Position numbers and translations under genes: made by a program. Under the pieces are notes generated by a model. It made no database searches and was not told where the DNA came from. It was given only the letters and a program-made list of their open reading frames with translations. 35,944 nucleotides of DNA from assembly GCA_002331485.1 (NCBI GenBank), contig DCYS01000026.1, positions 1 through 35,944 on the forward strand, in the 5' to 3' direction. Below are positions 1-8,713 of the stretch, piece by piece; within the stretch, counting starts at the first letter, position 1; each line of letters begins with the position of its first letter. The DNA is from Flavobacteriales bacterium UBA2104. GTDB taxonomy: Bacteria > Bacteroidota > Bacteroidia > Flavobacteriales_D > Crocinitomicaceae.

Positions 1-1086
1 TCCTGTGGTAGGTGGATTCGTATAAGTTACTGTCACTTCTTGTGTGTAGGTATTCGTTAGTGGATCACATGCTGTTTGAGTACCTGCAGTAATATCCGTT
101 ATATCACATGGAGATTCTGTCGTAAAACTTCCCGCCTCAAGATAAACTACAGCGTCATACGCTCCATCAAAAACATCAGTTATGAGCAAACGAATATGAT
201 AAGTTTGACCTGGTGTTAGGTTTGATTTTGTTGCTGTTAAAGCGATTGTATTTCCATTTAATTGAGTTCCGTCAATTATACCACCAAATTCTGCAGTAGA
301 TACATTCTCGACCCAATCAGGATTCGCATTCTGACAGTTTGAAGCAGATGGAGCACCACCACTTGAACCAACTATACCATTATTCACAGAATTAATTCCA
401 ACAGGTGAGCCATTTGCAAGGGTAGCAATGTTTTCTGCGTCATTATCGTAGCCTTGGCCTCCAGCAATTCCTGGCCCACTAATTAAAAATCCGAATCGAT
501 CATTATATGAAGAACACTGATAATTGATAAATCCTCCATCGTCTTCGTACTCTTCACTTCCAAAAACATAACGAAACGTTACGAAATCATTGACCGGAAT
601 AAAATCGAACTCAAGTATCGCTGCATTATAGTAGTTTTCCCCTTCAGCCAGAATATCCAAATCATTAACAAAAGTACCACATGTTCCCGATTTCCTGATC
701 TCTCCAGGTGTACAAGAACCAAAGTTGTTAGACATTTGAGCAACACTTCCAGGGTTTGTTCCCAAGGTTAATGGAATAGTGGATGTTTCACCTGTTGAAA
801 GCACTACGCCTTCAGAGAAACCCATGTCTACAGTTGTGGAAGTACTAGTTGAGAAATGACCAACCTGATATTCATTCGAATTATTATAAACACCGCTAAA
901 CGTTACATTTGAAACCACAGTTCCACTCCCTGAGGGAATTAAAACCCCATCCACTAATTGAGTAGGTGTAAATGAAGTATTATCAATCGTTATTTGGCTC
1001 AGTCCTTGAAGTGTAACAAAAACGCAAATTATAAAGCAAAGCAAATATCTGTTCAGCATAATCTTAATATTCTTTTTTTTAAACAT
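1..1086 (-). CDS. Choice-of-anchor L domain surface protein, N-terminal part (runs off left edge)
   Basis: The frame is open from the window edge to an ATG at 1086 (362 codons seen, no stop), so the C-terminus is missing. The start gives a lysine-rich n-region (MFKKKNIKIM), a hydrophobic stretch and a cleavage-like site near GLSQ, so the protein should be exported. An internal ATG at 1059 is also in frame, but the 1086 start makes a better signal peptide and follows an A-rich leader. The mature part carries hallmarks of the choice-of-anchor L family of Bacteroidota: VDMGFSEGVVLSTG, then FVTFRYVFGSEEYED and a GSSGGAPSASNC-like segment with paired cysteines. Family members usually continue into Ig/HYR/PKD repeats and a T9SS tail, which would lie outside the window. 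It is 113 bp downstream of ilvA on the same strand and is probably a separate unit. The family call is fairly secure; the ligand or role is unknown. Confidence 0.8.
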   Translation of the reverse strand, partial: MFKKKNIKIMLNRYLLCFIICVFVTLQGLSQITIDNTSFTPTQLVDGVLIPSGSGTVVSNVTFSGVYNNSNEYQVGHFSTSTSTTVDMGFSEGVVLSTGETSTIPLTLGTNPGSVAQMSNNFGSCTPGEIRKSGTCGTFVNDLDILAEGENYYNAAILEFDFIPVNDFVTFRYVFGSEEYEDDGGFINYQCSSYNDRFGFLISGPGIAGGQGYDNDAENIATLANGSPVGINSVNNGIVGSSGGAPSASNCQNANPDWVENVSTAEFGGIIDGTQLNGNTIALTATKSNLTPGQTYHIRLLITDVFDGAYDAVVYLEAGSFTTESPCDITDITAGTQTACDPLTNTYTQEVTVTYTNPPTTG

Positions 1087-1116
1087 AGTTTTTTTATTCT
1101 GTTGTCCTTCATTTTA

Positions 1117-1137
1117 TAGTTGCATATACGTCAACTA
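1117..1137. repeat. Short inverted repeat between ilvA and the choice-of-anchor L gene
   Basis: TAGTTG at 1117-1122 is mirrored by CAACTA at 1132-1137 with a 9-base loop. It has no T-tract on the minus strand, so it is a poor intrinsic terminator. It could be an operator or a weak transcript-end hairpin for the ilv operon. I see no other terminator between the ilvA stop and the next gene. Confidence 0.3.
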
Positions 1138-1199
1138 CTAGATTAATGTGGTATAATGTTACCTTATAGTCGCTCACAAACAAGGACTTTTTTAATTCA

Positions 1200-2450
1200 T
1201 CAACTCATTGAAACCAATTGGTCAAACCATAGTTGGTTGTCATTTAAATAATCATAATTAAATCCTAAATCTTTCATGCGTTTGATCAATTCTGTATAAT
1301 TTTCTCTTGAAGAAACTTCTATTCCTACAACTGCAGGACCATTTTCCCTATTATTTTTTTTAGAAAACTGAAAGTATGTTATATCATCGTTTGGACCTAG
1401 CACCTGAGACACGAAATCTTTCAGCGCACCTGGTCTCTGAGGGAATTTGATCAGGAAATAATGCTTTAAACCTTCGAAGAAAAGCGCTCGCTCCTTTATC
1501 TCTTCTGTTCTAGTGATATCGTTGTTACTTCCACTTATTATACAAACTACATTTTTATTACTAATCTCACCTGACAACTGTCTCAATGCCGCAACAGCAA
1601 GCGCACCTGCAGGCTCTACCACAATAGCTTCTTCATTATACAACTGTAAAAGCATAGCGCATACTTCTCCTTCTGAAACCAGTATCATTCTATCAATCGT
1701 ATCCTTACAGATATTAAAGTTCTTATCTCCAACCATACCTACCGACGCACCATCCACAAACTTATCGATCTGATCCAGTCTAACAGGTCCTCCTTTGTCC
1801 AATGACTTAGACATTGAAGGTGCACCAGTTGGTTCCACACCAATAATTTTAGTGTTAGGACTTAAATGATGAAAAACTGCAGAAACTCCTGCTGCCAAAC
1901 CTCCTCCTCCAACTGGAAGAATCAAATAATCTATTGAATCATGAAATTGTTCTAAGATTTCGAGTCCAATCGTTCCCTGACCTTCGATCACTTGGTCATC
2001 ATCAAATGGAGGGATAAAATGGTAAGAATTACATTCCGCAAAAAGAATTGCTTCTTTATAACAATCATCAAAAGTATCTCCTACAAGTTCAAGGTCAACG
2101 AATTTCTCTCCAAAATGTTGAACCTGCTTAACTTTCTGTTTCGGAGTTGTGGCAGGCATAAATATTTTACCCTGAATTCCTAAAAGTTTACAAGATAAAG
2201 CCACCCCTTGTGCATGATTACCCGCACTTGCACATACGACATGTTTTGAACTATCCTGATCGGGTAATTGACTGATTTTATTGTATGCTCCTCTAATCTT
2301 ATAAGATCGAACAACCTGTTGATCTTCTCTTTTAAAATAGATGTTTGCTCCGTAAAAGTTCGAAAAATTATGATTCTTCATTAATGGAGTAGTCAATATA
2401 ACTCCTTGCAAACGTTCACGAGCACTTTTGAAATCACCTACAGGTTTCAT
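1200..2450 (-). CDS. ilvA: Threonine ammonia-lyase, biosynthetic type (IlvA)
   Basis: This PLP enzyme deaminates L-threonine to 2-oxobutanoate, the entry step of isoleucine synthesis. The 416-residue protein has the fold-type II layout: the Schiff-base lysine K51 in RSYKIRGA, a glycine-rich phosphate-binding loop (PVGGGGLAAG), and SGSNND near residue 310. From about residue 330 a regulatory ACT-like domain follows (HYFLIKFPQRPGALKDF), as in the roughly 420-residue single-ACT IlvA of Bacillus and Corynebacterium; the E. coli enzyme is longer with two such domains. The ACT-like domain predicts isoleucine feedback control. Its ATG overlaps the ilvC stop (ATGA, 4 bp), making it the last gene of the ilv operon. 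The catabolic type lacks the C-terminal domain, and the operon setting supports the biosynthetic role. Confidence 0.95.
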   Translation of the reverse strand: MKPVGDFKSARERLQGVILTTPLMKNHNFSNFYGANIYFKREDQQVVRSYKIRGAYNKISQLPDQDSSKHVVCASAGNHAQGVALSCKLLGIQGKIFMPATTPKQKVKQVQHFGEKFVDLELVGDTFDDCYKEAILFAECNSYHFIPPFDDDQVIEGQGTIGLEILEQFHDSIDYLILPVGGGGLAAGVSAVFHHLSPNTKIIGVEPTGAPSMSKSLDKGGPVRLDQIDKFVDGASVGMVGDKNFNICKDTIDRMILVSEGEVCAMLLQLYNEEAIVVEPAGALAVAALRQLSGEISNKNVVCIISGSNNDITRTEEIKERALFFEGLKHYFLIKFPQRPGALKDFVSQVLGPNDDITYFQFSKKNNRENGPAVVGIEVSSRENYTELIKRMKDLGFNYDYLNDNQLWFDQLVSMS

Positions 2451-3904
2451 CTCAACTCCATTTTAGACCTTAATACTTTTCCTATTTGCTCTATAGGGTG
2501 CTCCGTAATTAGTTCATTCACCCGTATCAATGACCTATTATCTACTTGATTTGATCGATCAAATGAAATTCCTAGATGCCTTTTTTCGATTTTCTTCATG
2601 AAATCTGTAAGCATTGGTTTACAACTATGATCAAATAAATAACATCCGTACTCCGCAGTGTCAGAGATGATTTTATTCATTTCGTAAAGTTTTTTTCTAG
2701 CTATTAGATTTGCAATTAAAGGAAGTTCATGTAACGACTCATAATAAGCCGAAGCTTTTCCTATACCGGACTCAGTCATCACTTCAAAAGCTAGTTCTAC
2801 TCCCGATTTTACAAAAGCTACTAACAATGTATTATGATCAAAGTATTCTTGTTCAGGTACTTCATCAGTTGTTGACTCAGTATTTTCAAATGTCGTTTTA
2901 CCAGACTCTTCTCGCCACTTCAAAAGTTCTTGATCATTATTCCCCCAATCGTTCATCATTCGAGCTGAAAAAGATCCTGATAAAATGTCATTCATATGTT
3001 TTTCAAACAATGGCCTCATGATTTCCTTCAGTTCCTCAGAGAGCTTATACGCCTCCAATTTTGAAGGATTATTTAGTCGATCCATCATATTCGTGACGCC
3101 ACCATATTTTAGGGCATCAGTAATTGTCTCCCACCCATTCTGTATGAGCTTAGCAGCATAATCTTTCGGAACACCTAGTTCCAACATCTTATCAAAACAA
3201 AGTATAGAAGCTGATTGAAGTACTCCACACAATATAGTTTGCTCTCCCATAAGGTCAGATTTAACCTCAGCTACAAAAGATGATCTTAACACCCCTGCCT
3301 TGTGACTTCCAAGCGCAAAAGCATATGACTTTGCCTGATTCAACCCTTTTTGTTCTGGATCGTTTTCTGGATGAACTGCAATTAAGGTTGGTACGCCAAA
3401 ATCAGCCAAATATTCCTGCCTTACTTCTGTTCCTGGACATTTTGGGGCTACCATTATTACAGTGATATCCTCTCTAACTTTATAACCTTCTTCCACAATA
3501 TTAAATCCATGCGAATAAGATACCGAAGCTCCTTTCTTTAACAGGGGAGTTACCTGATCCATAACCGTGGAATGGTATTTATCTGGTGTTAGGTTACAGA
3601 CTAAGTCGGCTTCTGGGATCATCTGTTCGAAAGAACCAACTTCAAACCCGTTCTCTACTGCGTTCAAATATGACTGATTCTTCTTTTCTATCGAACTCTC
3701 TCTTAATGCATAAGAAACATTCAACCCCGAATCCCTCATGTTCAATCCTTGATTCAAACCTTGAGAACCACAACCAATGATCACTATTTTATGACCATTT
3801 AAATGAACCAAACCATCAGTAAAGTTCGATGTGTCTAGAAATTCATTGATTCCCAACTGCGTTAATTTCTGAGTAAATGATAATTGATTAAAATAATTTT
3901 CCAT
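2447..3904 (-). CDS. ilvC: Ketol-acid reductoisomerase, class II long form (IlvC)
   Basis: It converts acetolactate or acetohydroxybutyrate to the dihydroxy acid using Mg2+ and a nicotinamide cofactor, in both the valine and isoleucine branches. The 485 residues match the long E. coli-type enzyme with two C-terminal knotted domains, almost without gaps over the first 110 residues. The Rossmann motif GCGSQGLNQG is at 44-53, the HGFNIVE and CPGTEVR segments follow, and ELAFEVMTESG and HELPLIAN mark the duplicated domain. R68 and S78, which contact the NADPH phosphate in E. coli, are kept, but position 69 is Glu (Lys in E. coli), 71 is Ser (Ala), 76 is Asn (Arg) and 110 is Tyr (Gln). The gene is 6 bp downstream of ilvN and overlaps ilvA by 4 bp. 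Confidence 0.96.
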   Translation of the reverse strand: MENYFNQLSFTQKLTQLGINEFLDTSNFTDGLVHLNGHKIVIIGCGSQGLNQGLNMRDSGLNVSYALRESSIEKKNQSYLNAVENGFEVGSFEQMIPEADLVCNLTPDKYHSTVMDQVTPLLKKGASVSYSHGFNIVEEGYKVREDITVIMVAPKCPGTEVRQEYLADFGVPTLIAVHPENDPEQKGLNQAKSYAFALGSHKAGVLRSSFVAEVKSDLMGEQTILCGVLQSASILCFDKMLELGVPKDYAAKLIQNGWETITDALKYGGVTNMMDRLNNPSKLEAYKLSEELKEIMRPLFEKHMNDILSGSFSARMMNDWGNNDQELLKWREESGKTTFENTESTTDEVPEQEYFDHNTLLVAFVKSGVELAFEVMTESGIGKASAYYESLHELPLIANLIARKKLYEMNKIISDTAEYGCYLFDHSCKPMLTDFMKKIEKRHLGISFDRSNQVDNRSLIRVNELITEHPIEQIGKVLRSKMELR

Positions 3905-3910
3905 TTTTAT

Positions 3911-4432
3911 TTAATTATTTGGAAGTTCTTCTAAATATTTTTCGAGTGTTTTCATCGGTTTGGTGATCGCTACTCTTCCTGATTTTACATATTCCAGAAT
4001 ACCAAAACCTTTAAGTTCAGAGAAAAGCGACATGAGTTCATCTGGTTGCCCTGTTTTTTCTATGATCGTAAATTCCTTTTCCACTGTCAGGATCCTGGCA
4101 TAATGAGCTCTTACAATTCGCTCTACTGAACCTTCTATAAAGGACTTCGTAGGTATTTTATACAAAGCTAACTCTTGATATACAACGTCATCATTTGCAT
4201 GATGGAAAGCCTTTATTACTTCAACCTGTTTCTCGATTTGAGCGACAACCTTGACCACTTGATCCAATGAGGTATTCACAACAATAGTATAGCGATAAAC
4301 CCCCTCAACCTCAGATTCTGAAGCTGTAATACTCTCAATATTTAGGTGTCTCCGAGTAAATATGATCGTTATTCTGTTTAGTATTCCGATCGTATTCTCA
4401 GTAAAAACTGATATGTTATATGTATTTTCCAT
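3911..4432 (-). CDS. ilvN: Acetolactate synthase small (regulatory) subunit
   Basis: This regulatory subunit binds the catalytic IlvB subunit, raises its activity and confers valine feedback inhibition. The 173 residues begin with an ACT domain (about 5-80) showing the family pattern TIGILNRITIIFTRRHLNIESI. A second ACT-like half covers about 85-165 (YQELALYKIP, then RIVRAHYARILTVEKEFTIIEKTG). The length is in the usual 160-175 range of IlvH/IlvN small subunits. The gene begins 5 bp after the ilvB stop, so the two subunits are probably translationally coupled. The symbol ilvN is used by position; ilvH is an equivalent name for this longer two-domain form. Confidence 0.95.
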   Translation of the reverse strand: MENTYNISVFTENTIGILNRITIIFTRRHLNIESITASESEVEGVYRYTIVVNTSLDQVVKVVAQIEKQVEVIKAFHHANDDVVYQELALYKIPTKSFIEGSVERIVRAHYARILTVEKEFTIIEKTGQPDELMSLFSELKGFGILEYVKSGRVAITKPMKTLEKYLEELPNN

Positions 4433-4437
4433 AACTT

Positions 4438-6132
4438 CTAGCTTAATCTAATTTCATCTACAGCGGCACCTGTTTGGATCATTGGAAAAACATTCTCTTC
4501 GCGCTCTACAAGTACTTCTAGTAGAGTTGTACCTTCACTTTTTAAAAGTCCTTTTATTGCGTCATTCAACTGTTCTCTTTGGTCGATCTTAGATGCCTTT
4601 ACTCCATAACCTTCAGCTATCTTAATAAAATCTGGGTTTTGAATTTCTGTCGATGCATAGCGTTTATCAAAAAATAGTTGCTGCCATTGTCGAACCATTC
4701 CTAAAAAATTATTATTCAGTATTAGGATCTTAACATCTACTTTGGACTGCAGTATCGTTCCTAACTCTTGAATCGTCATTTGAAAGCCTCCGTCTCCTAT
4801 CACTGCTACAACCGTTTTCTCAGGAGAACCTAACTTCGCTCCAATTGCTGCAGGAAGTGAGAACCCCATTGTACCTAAACCACCTGAGGTAATATTCGAT
4901 CGATGACCGCGATAACCATAATATCTGGAAGTGACCATCTGATGTTGTCCCACATCAGTTACTACTATTGCTTGTCCTTTAGTTTGTTCAGACAGTTGAT
5001 GAATCACTTCTGACATTCTTAGGTTTCCGGAAACTGGACTACGTGCTTCGTCAGCGATTTTCGAATTTTCTATTCTCTCTAATTCGTGAAATTGATTTAG
5101 CCATGTTGGATATGATTTTTCCTCAACTCTATCGATCAAAAGCTTTAATACTTCTTTTGCATCCCCATTTATAGCTACCTCAGCTTTTACAATTTTGTTT
5201 AGCTCAGCTTTATCAATATCAATATGGACTACTTTTGCCTGTTTGGCGTATCTTTTGACATCTCCTGTAACTCGGTCGTCAAATCGCATTCCGATGGCAA
5301 TAAGAACGTCGCAATCATTTGTCAACACATTTGGAGCATAGTTACCATGCATTCCGAGATAACCAACATATAGTGAATGATCAGTAGGCATTGCTCCTAA
5401 CCCTAATAGAGTGGAAGCAACAGGTATACCAGATTTCTCAACAAAACTTACAAGTTCTTTTTCGGCTTGAGATAAAATCACCCCTTGGCCTACTAATAAA
5501 TAAGGTTTTTGCGCAGTAGATATAAGATCTATTGCAGCATCTATATCTTCGAGGTTTACATTTGGAGTAGGCCAATAACTTCTGATGGATGAGCATTTCT
5601 CATAAGAGAAATTCACTTCTCCAAACTGTGCATCCTTGGTTATATCAATTAAAACTGGACCGGGTCTACCATTACTCGCAATATAAAATGCTTTCGCAAT
5701 TGCTGGACCTATATCTTTAGGTTTAGTGACTTGGATATTCCATTTAGTAACAGGCATAGAAATACCGATCACATCGGTTTCTTGAAATGCATCTGTTCCC
5801 AATAATGAAGAATCTACTTGACCCGTTATACAAACTACCGGAGTTGAATCTATCATAGCATCAGCTAATCCGGTAATTAAATTAGTGGCACCTGGACCTG
5901 AAGTCGCAAAGCAAACACCTGTTTTCCCAGAACTTCTAGCATATCCTTGTGCAGCATGTATTGCACCCTGCTCATGGCGAACAAGAATGTGTCTCACCTT
6001 ATCCTCATAATCGTACATTGCATCATATATCGGCATGATGGCACCACCCGGATATCCGAAGATGGTATTTACATCTTCTTTCAAGAGACTTTCCATTACA
6101 GCCTCTGCTCCTTTTATCTCATTCTTATTCAT
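4438..6132 (-). CDS. ilvB: Acetolactate synthase large (catalytic) subunit
   Basis: This thiamine diphosphate enzyme condenses two pyruvates, or pyruvate plus 2-oxobutanoate, in the first shared step of Val/Leu and Ile synthesis. I place the start at ATG 6132 (MNKNEIKGAEAV), giving 564 residues. The frame is open upstream to 6246, but those 38 extra codons lie inside the ilvD reading frame and resemble no acetolactate synthase N-terminus. With the chosen start the gene overlaps the ilvD stop by 8 bp. Visible signatures are GYPGGAIMPIYD, the catalytic glutamate in RHEQGA, SGPGATN, and the ThDP-Mg motif running from GDGGFQM to NNNFLGMVRQWQ, including the conserved Trp. The length and the paired small subunit fit an anabolic, FAD-containing acetohydroxyacid synthase, not the catabolic AlsS type. 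Confidence 0.95.
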   Translation of the reverse strand: MNKNEIKGAEAVMESLLKEDVNTIFGYPGGAIMPIYDAMYDYEDKVRHILVRHEQGAIHAAQGYARSSGKTGVCFATSGPGATNLITGLADAMIDSTPVVCITGQVDSSLLGTDAFQETDVIGISMPVTKWNIQVTKPKDIGPAIAKAFYIASNGRPGPVLIDITKDAQFGEVNFSYEKCSSIRSYWPTPNVNLEDIDAAIDLISTAQKPYLLVGQGVILSQAEKELVSFVEKSGIPVASTLLGLGAMPTDHSLYVGYLGMHGNYAPNVLTNDCDVLIAIGMRFDDRVTGDVKRYAKQAKVVHIDIDKAELNKIVKAEVAINGDAKEVLKLLIDRVEEKSYPTWLNQFHELERIENSKIADEARSPVSGNLRMSEVIHQLSEQTKGQAIVVTDVGQHQMVTSRYYGYRGHRSNITSGGLGTMGFSLPAAIGAKLGSPEKTVVAVIGDGGFQMTIQELGTILQSKVDVKILILNNNFLGMVRQWQQLFFDKRYASTEIQNPDFIKIAEGYGVKASKIDQREQLNDAIKGLLKSEGTTLLEVLVEREENVFPMIQTGAAVDEIRLS

Positions 6133-7801
6133 CTGTAACACACCCTTTTGAAGCGGATAAAACGCTTTTTGAATATTTATACAAAACTCCTTTCTTTTCC
6201 TTTGGTGCTGGCTTTTCCCAAGCTTCCAGTCTACTCTCGAGTTCATTGCTGCTGATATCGAGAGTCAGTATATTTTTCACTGCATCGATCTTTATATTAT
6301 CCCCATCTTTAACAATTGCTATAGGTCCACCTTCATAAGCTTCAGGACAAACATGACCTACTACAAAACCATGTGAACCACCAGAGAACCTTCCATCCGT
6401 TATCAACGCAACATGATTACCTAATCCTGCACCGATTATAGCAGATGTTGGTTTCAGCATTTCAGGCATACCTGGCCCTCCTTTAGGACCGCAGTTTTTT
6501 ATAACAACCACTTTGCCTTTTGAAACACGACCATCTTTTACTGCTTTTATAACCTCATCTTCATCCGAAAACACGATTGCCTCTCCTTCAAAATATTCCC
6601 CTTCTTTACCTGATATTTTTGCTACACTACCCTCTGGAGCCAAATTCCCGAATAAAAACTGTAAATGCCCTGTTTCCTTAACTGGTTTGCTCAAATTTTG
6701 AATTACATCCTGATCCATTGACAAAGGTGATACCGATTCGAGATTCTCCGCAATCGTTTTTCCAGTGACTGTCATGCAATCTCCGTTTATCATATTATTT
6801 TCAAACAAATATTTCATAACGGCAGGAAGGCCGCCTATTCTATGAACATCCTCCATTAAATACTTTCCACTTGGCTTCATATTTGCCAAAACTGGAGTTC
6901 GATCACTAACTTTTTGAAAATCTTCAAGTGTTATTTCTACCTCTACTGATTTAGCCATAGCTATTAAATGTAATACAGCATTAGTTGACCCTCCTAGCAC
7001 AGTTATCACAACCATGGCATTTTCAAATGCCTCTCTAGTCATAATATCACTCGGCTTTATATCCTTCTGCAGTAAGGTTTTTATTGCTTCCCCTGCCTGA
7101 CGACTTTCTAGCTCCTTCATTTTACTAGTGGCAGGATTTGAAGAACTTCCAGGTAAACTCATACCCATTGCTTCAACTGCAGCGGCCATAGTATTTGCTG
7201 TATACATTCCTCCGCAGGCCCCGGCGCCAGGGCAAGCATTTTTTATGATACCCTTGAAAGCTTCGGGAGTGATCTCTTTTTTAATCTTCTTACCCAATGC
7301 CTCAAAGGCAGAAACGATGTTCAATGATTCACCTTTCCAGCTTCCTGAGTGTATTGTTCCGCCATAAAGCATTATTGATGGGCGATTTAATCTACCCATA
7401 GCGATAATTGAACCAGGCATATTTTTGTCACACCCGACAACAGCTATTAAACCATCGTAGTAGTGCGCTCCAATAACTGTTTCCATGGAATCAGCAATGA
7501 TATCTCGAGAAACTAAAGAATAACGCATACCTTTGGTTCCGTTTGAGATACCATCACTCACTCCAATAGTATTAAAGATCAATCCAACTAGATTTACGGA
7601 TAGAACACCATTTTTGACTTCCTTTGCCAGATCATTAAGATGCATGTTACAGGTATTCCCTTCATATCCAGTGCTGGCAATACCCACAAAAGGCTTTTTA
7701 AGATCATCTTCAGTTAAACCAATTCCATGAAGCATTGCCTTTGCAGCCGGTAAATTTTCGTCTTCTGTTAGTGTGCAGCTATATTTGTTAAGCTTTTCCA
7801 T
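6125..7801 (-). CDS. ilvD: Dihydroxy-acid dehydratase
   Basis: This iron-sulfur enzyme dehydrates 2,3-dihydroxy-isovalerate or -methylvalerate to the 2-oxo acid. The 558 residues match the family length. The three cluster cysteines sit in recognisable contexts: GNTCNMHLNDL (about 50), VGCDKNMPGSI (about 122) and NACPGAGACGGMYTANTM (about 188-205), and the last block is diagnostic of IlvD/Edd. Other conserved blocks are GGSTNAVLHL and the C-terminal LITDGRFSGGSHG with HVCPEA. The operon setting separates it from Edd (phosphogluconate dehydratase). Its ATG shares one base with the ilvE stop (TAATG), and it overlaps ilvB at its end. Confidence 0.96.
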   Translation of the reverse strand: MEKLNKYSCTLTEDENLPAAKAMLHGIGLTEDDLKKPFVGIASTGYEGNTCNMHLNDLAKEVKNGVLSVNLVGLIFNTIGVSDGISNGTKGMRYSLVSRDIIADSMETVIGAHYYDGLIAVVGCDKNMPGSIIAMGRLNRPSIMLYGGTIHSGSWKGESLNIVSAFEALGKKIKKEITPEAFKGIIKNACPGAGACGGMYTANTMAAAVEAMGMSLPGSSSNPATSKMKELESRQAGEAIKTLLQKDIKPSDIMTREAFENAMVVITVLGGSTNAVLHLIAMAKSVEVEITLEDFQKVSDRTPVLANMKPSGKYLMEDVHRIGGLPAVMKYLFENNMINGDCMTVTGKTIAENLESVSPLSMDQDVIQNLSKPVKETGHLQFLFGNLAPEGSVAKISGKEGEYFEGEAIVFSDEDEVIKAVKDGRVSKGKVVVIKNCGPKGGPGMPEMLKPTSAIIGAGLGNHVALITDGRFSGGSHGFVVGHVCPEAYEGGPIAIVKDGDNIKIDAVKNILTLDISSNELESRLEAWEKPAPKEKKGVLYKYSKSVLSASKGCVTDE

Positions 7802-8688
7802 TATATCAACATTTGTTTAAACTCATTCGTCGAAACACGAAGTTTATATTTACGCTGTATTAATTCACTAACAGAGTCCTCCCAAGAAAGAGGGAAAACA
7901 TATTCATCTAAGCTCTTTATCGCAGCAACTTCAGCAGCAGTACCGCAGAAAAAGGCAGCATCTGCTTTGTAAACTTCATTGATACCGAACCATTTTTCAT
8001 GTACTTTTACATCTAGTTCATGAGCAATTTCGAAAACAGTCTGTCGAGTTATTCCCGGAAGAATATTCCCAGCTGGACAAGTAAAGAGCTCACCATTTTT
8101 TTCGAAAAAGAAATTAGCTCCAGGGCCTTCGGCTACATTTTCATTCATATCGAGCAATAGAGCTTCATCGAATCCTTTATCCTTTGCTTCTTGAGTAGCA
8201 AGTATGCTATTCGTATAATGCCCTGTGACTTTTGCATCAACGAAACAAGATTTTGGATTTGGACGTTGAAAACTAGAGGTCATAACTCTTAATTGTTTAT
8301 CACCTAAATATTTACCCCATTCCCACACCATTATCATTAAGTGCGACTTATCTGTTTTCGTTAGAGACATATTTGGCTCTAGAAACACTATCGGCCTTAT
8401 GTAAGCATCCTTAAGATTATTCTTACTTAACAAAGAATAAGTTATCTGTTCAAGTTGATCAACACTGTAATCAAAAGGAATGTGCATCTTCTCGCATGAA
8501 TACTTCAATCTTTCGTAATGCTCCTTAGCCTTAAAAATTCTTGTTCCATCAGGTGTATCATAGGAACGAATTCCTTCAAAAGCTCCATTACCGTAGTGCA
8601 AGGTTTGGTTAAATGGATCAACCGTTAATTCATTTACTTTTAAGTATTCTCCATCTGAGAACACTAATGTGTCTTCATTAAAATACAT
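7801..8688 (-). CDS. ilvE: Branched-chain amino acid aminotransferase
   Basis: This class IV PLP aminotransferase carries out the last step to Ile, Val and Leu using glutamate. The 295 residues include HYGNGAFEGIRSY (30-43), the PLP lysine K153 in DAKVTGHYTNS, the pyridine-nitrogen glutamate E187 in AEGPGANFFF, and CGTAAEV near the C-terminus, all typical of the short bacterial IlvE group. The relatives D-amino acid aminotransferase and aminodeoxychorismate lyase are less likely because it heads an ilv operon. The ATG at 8688 lies 25 bp after the stop of an unrelated secreted protein gene on the same strand. I found no TAnnTTTG promoter box in the gap or the last 200 bp of that gene, so the ilv promoter remains unlocated. 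Confidence 0.94.
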   Translation of the reverse strand: MYFNEDTLVFSDGEYLKVNELTVDPFNQTLHYGNGAFEGIRSYDTPDGTRIFKAKEHYERLKYSCEKMHIPFDYSVDQLEQITYSLLSKNNLKDAYIRPIVFLEPNMSLTKTDKSHLMIMVWEWGKYLGDKQLRVMTSSFQRPNPKSCFVDAKVTGHYTNSILATQEAKDKGFDEALLLDMNENVAEGPGANFFFEKNGELFTCPAGNILPGITRQTVFEIAHELDVKVHEKWFGINEVYKADAAFFCGTAAEVAAIKSLDEYVFPLSWEDSVSELIQRKYKLRVSTNEFKQMLI

Positions 8689-8713
8689 AAGATTTGTTTT
8701 AGGGAATTTTAGA

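Noticed and set aside
6133..6246. N-terminal extension of IlvB by 38 residues
   Set aside because: The stretch lies within the ilvD coding frame and reads as basic, non-conserved sequence; MNKNEIKGAEAV at 6132 matches the family start.
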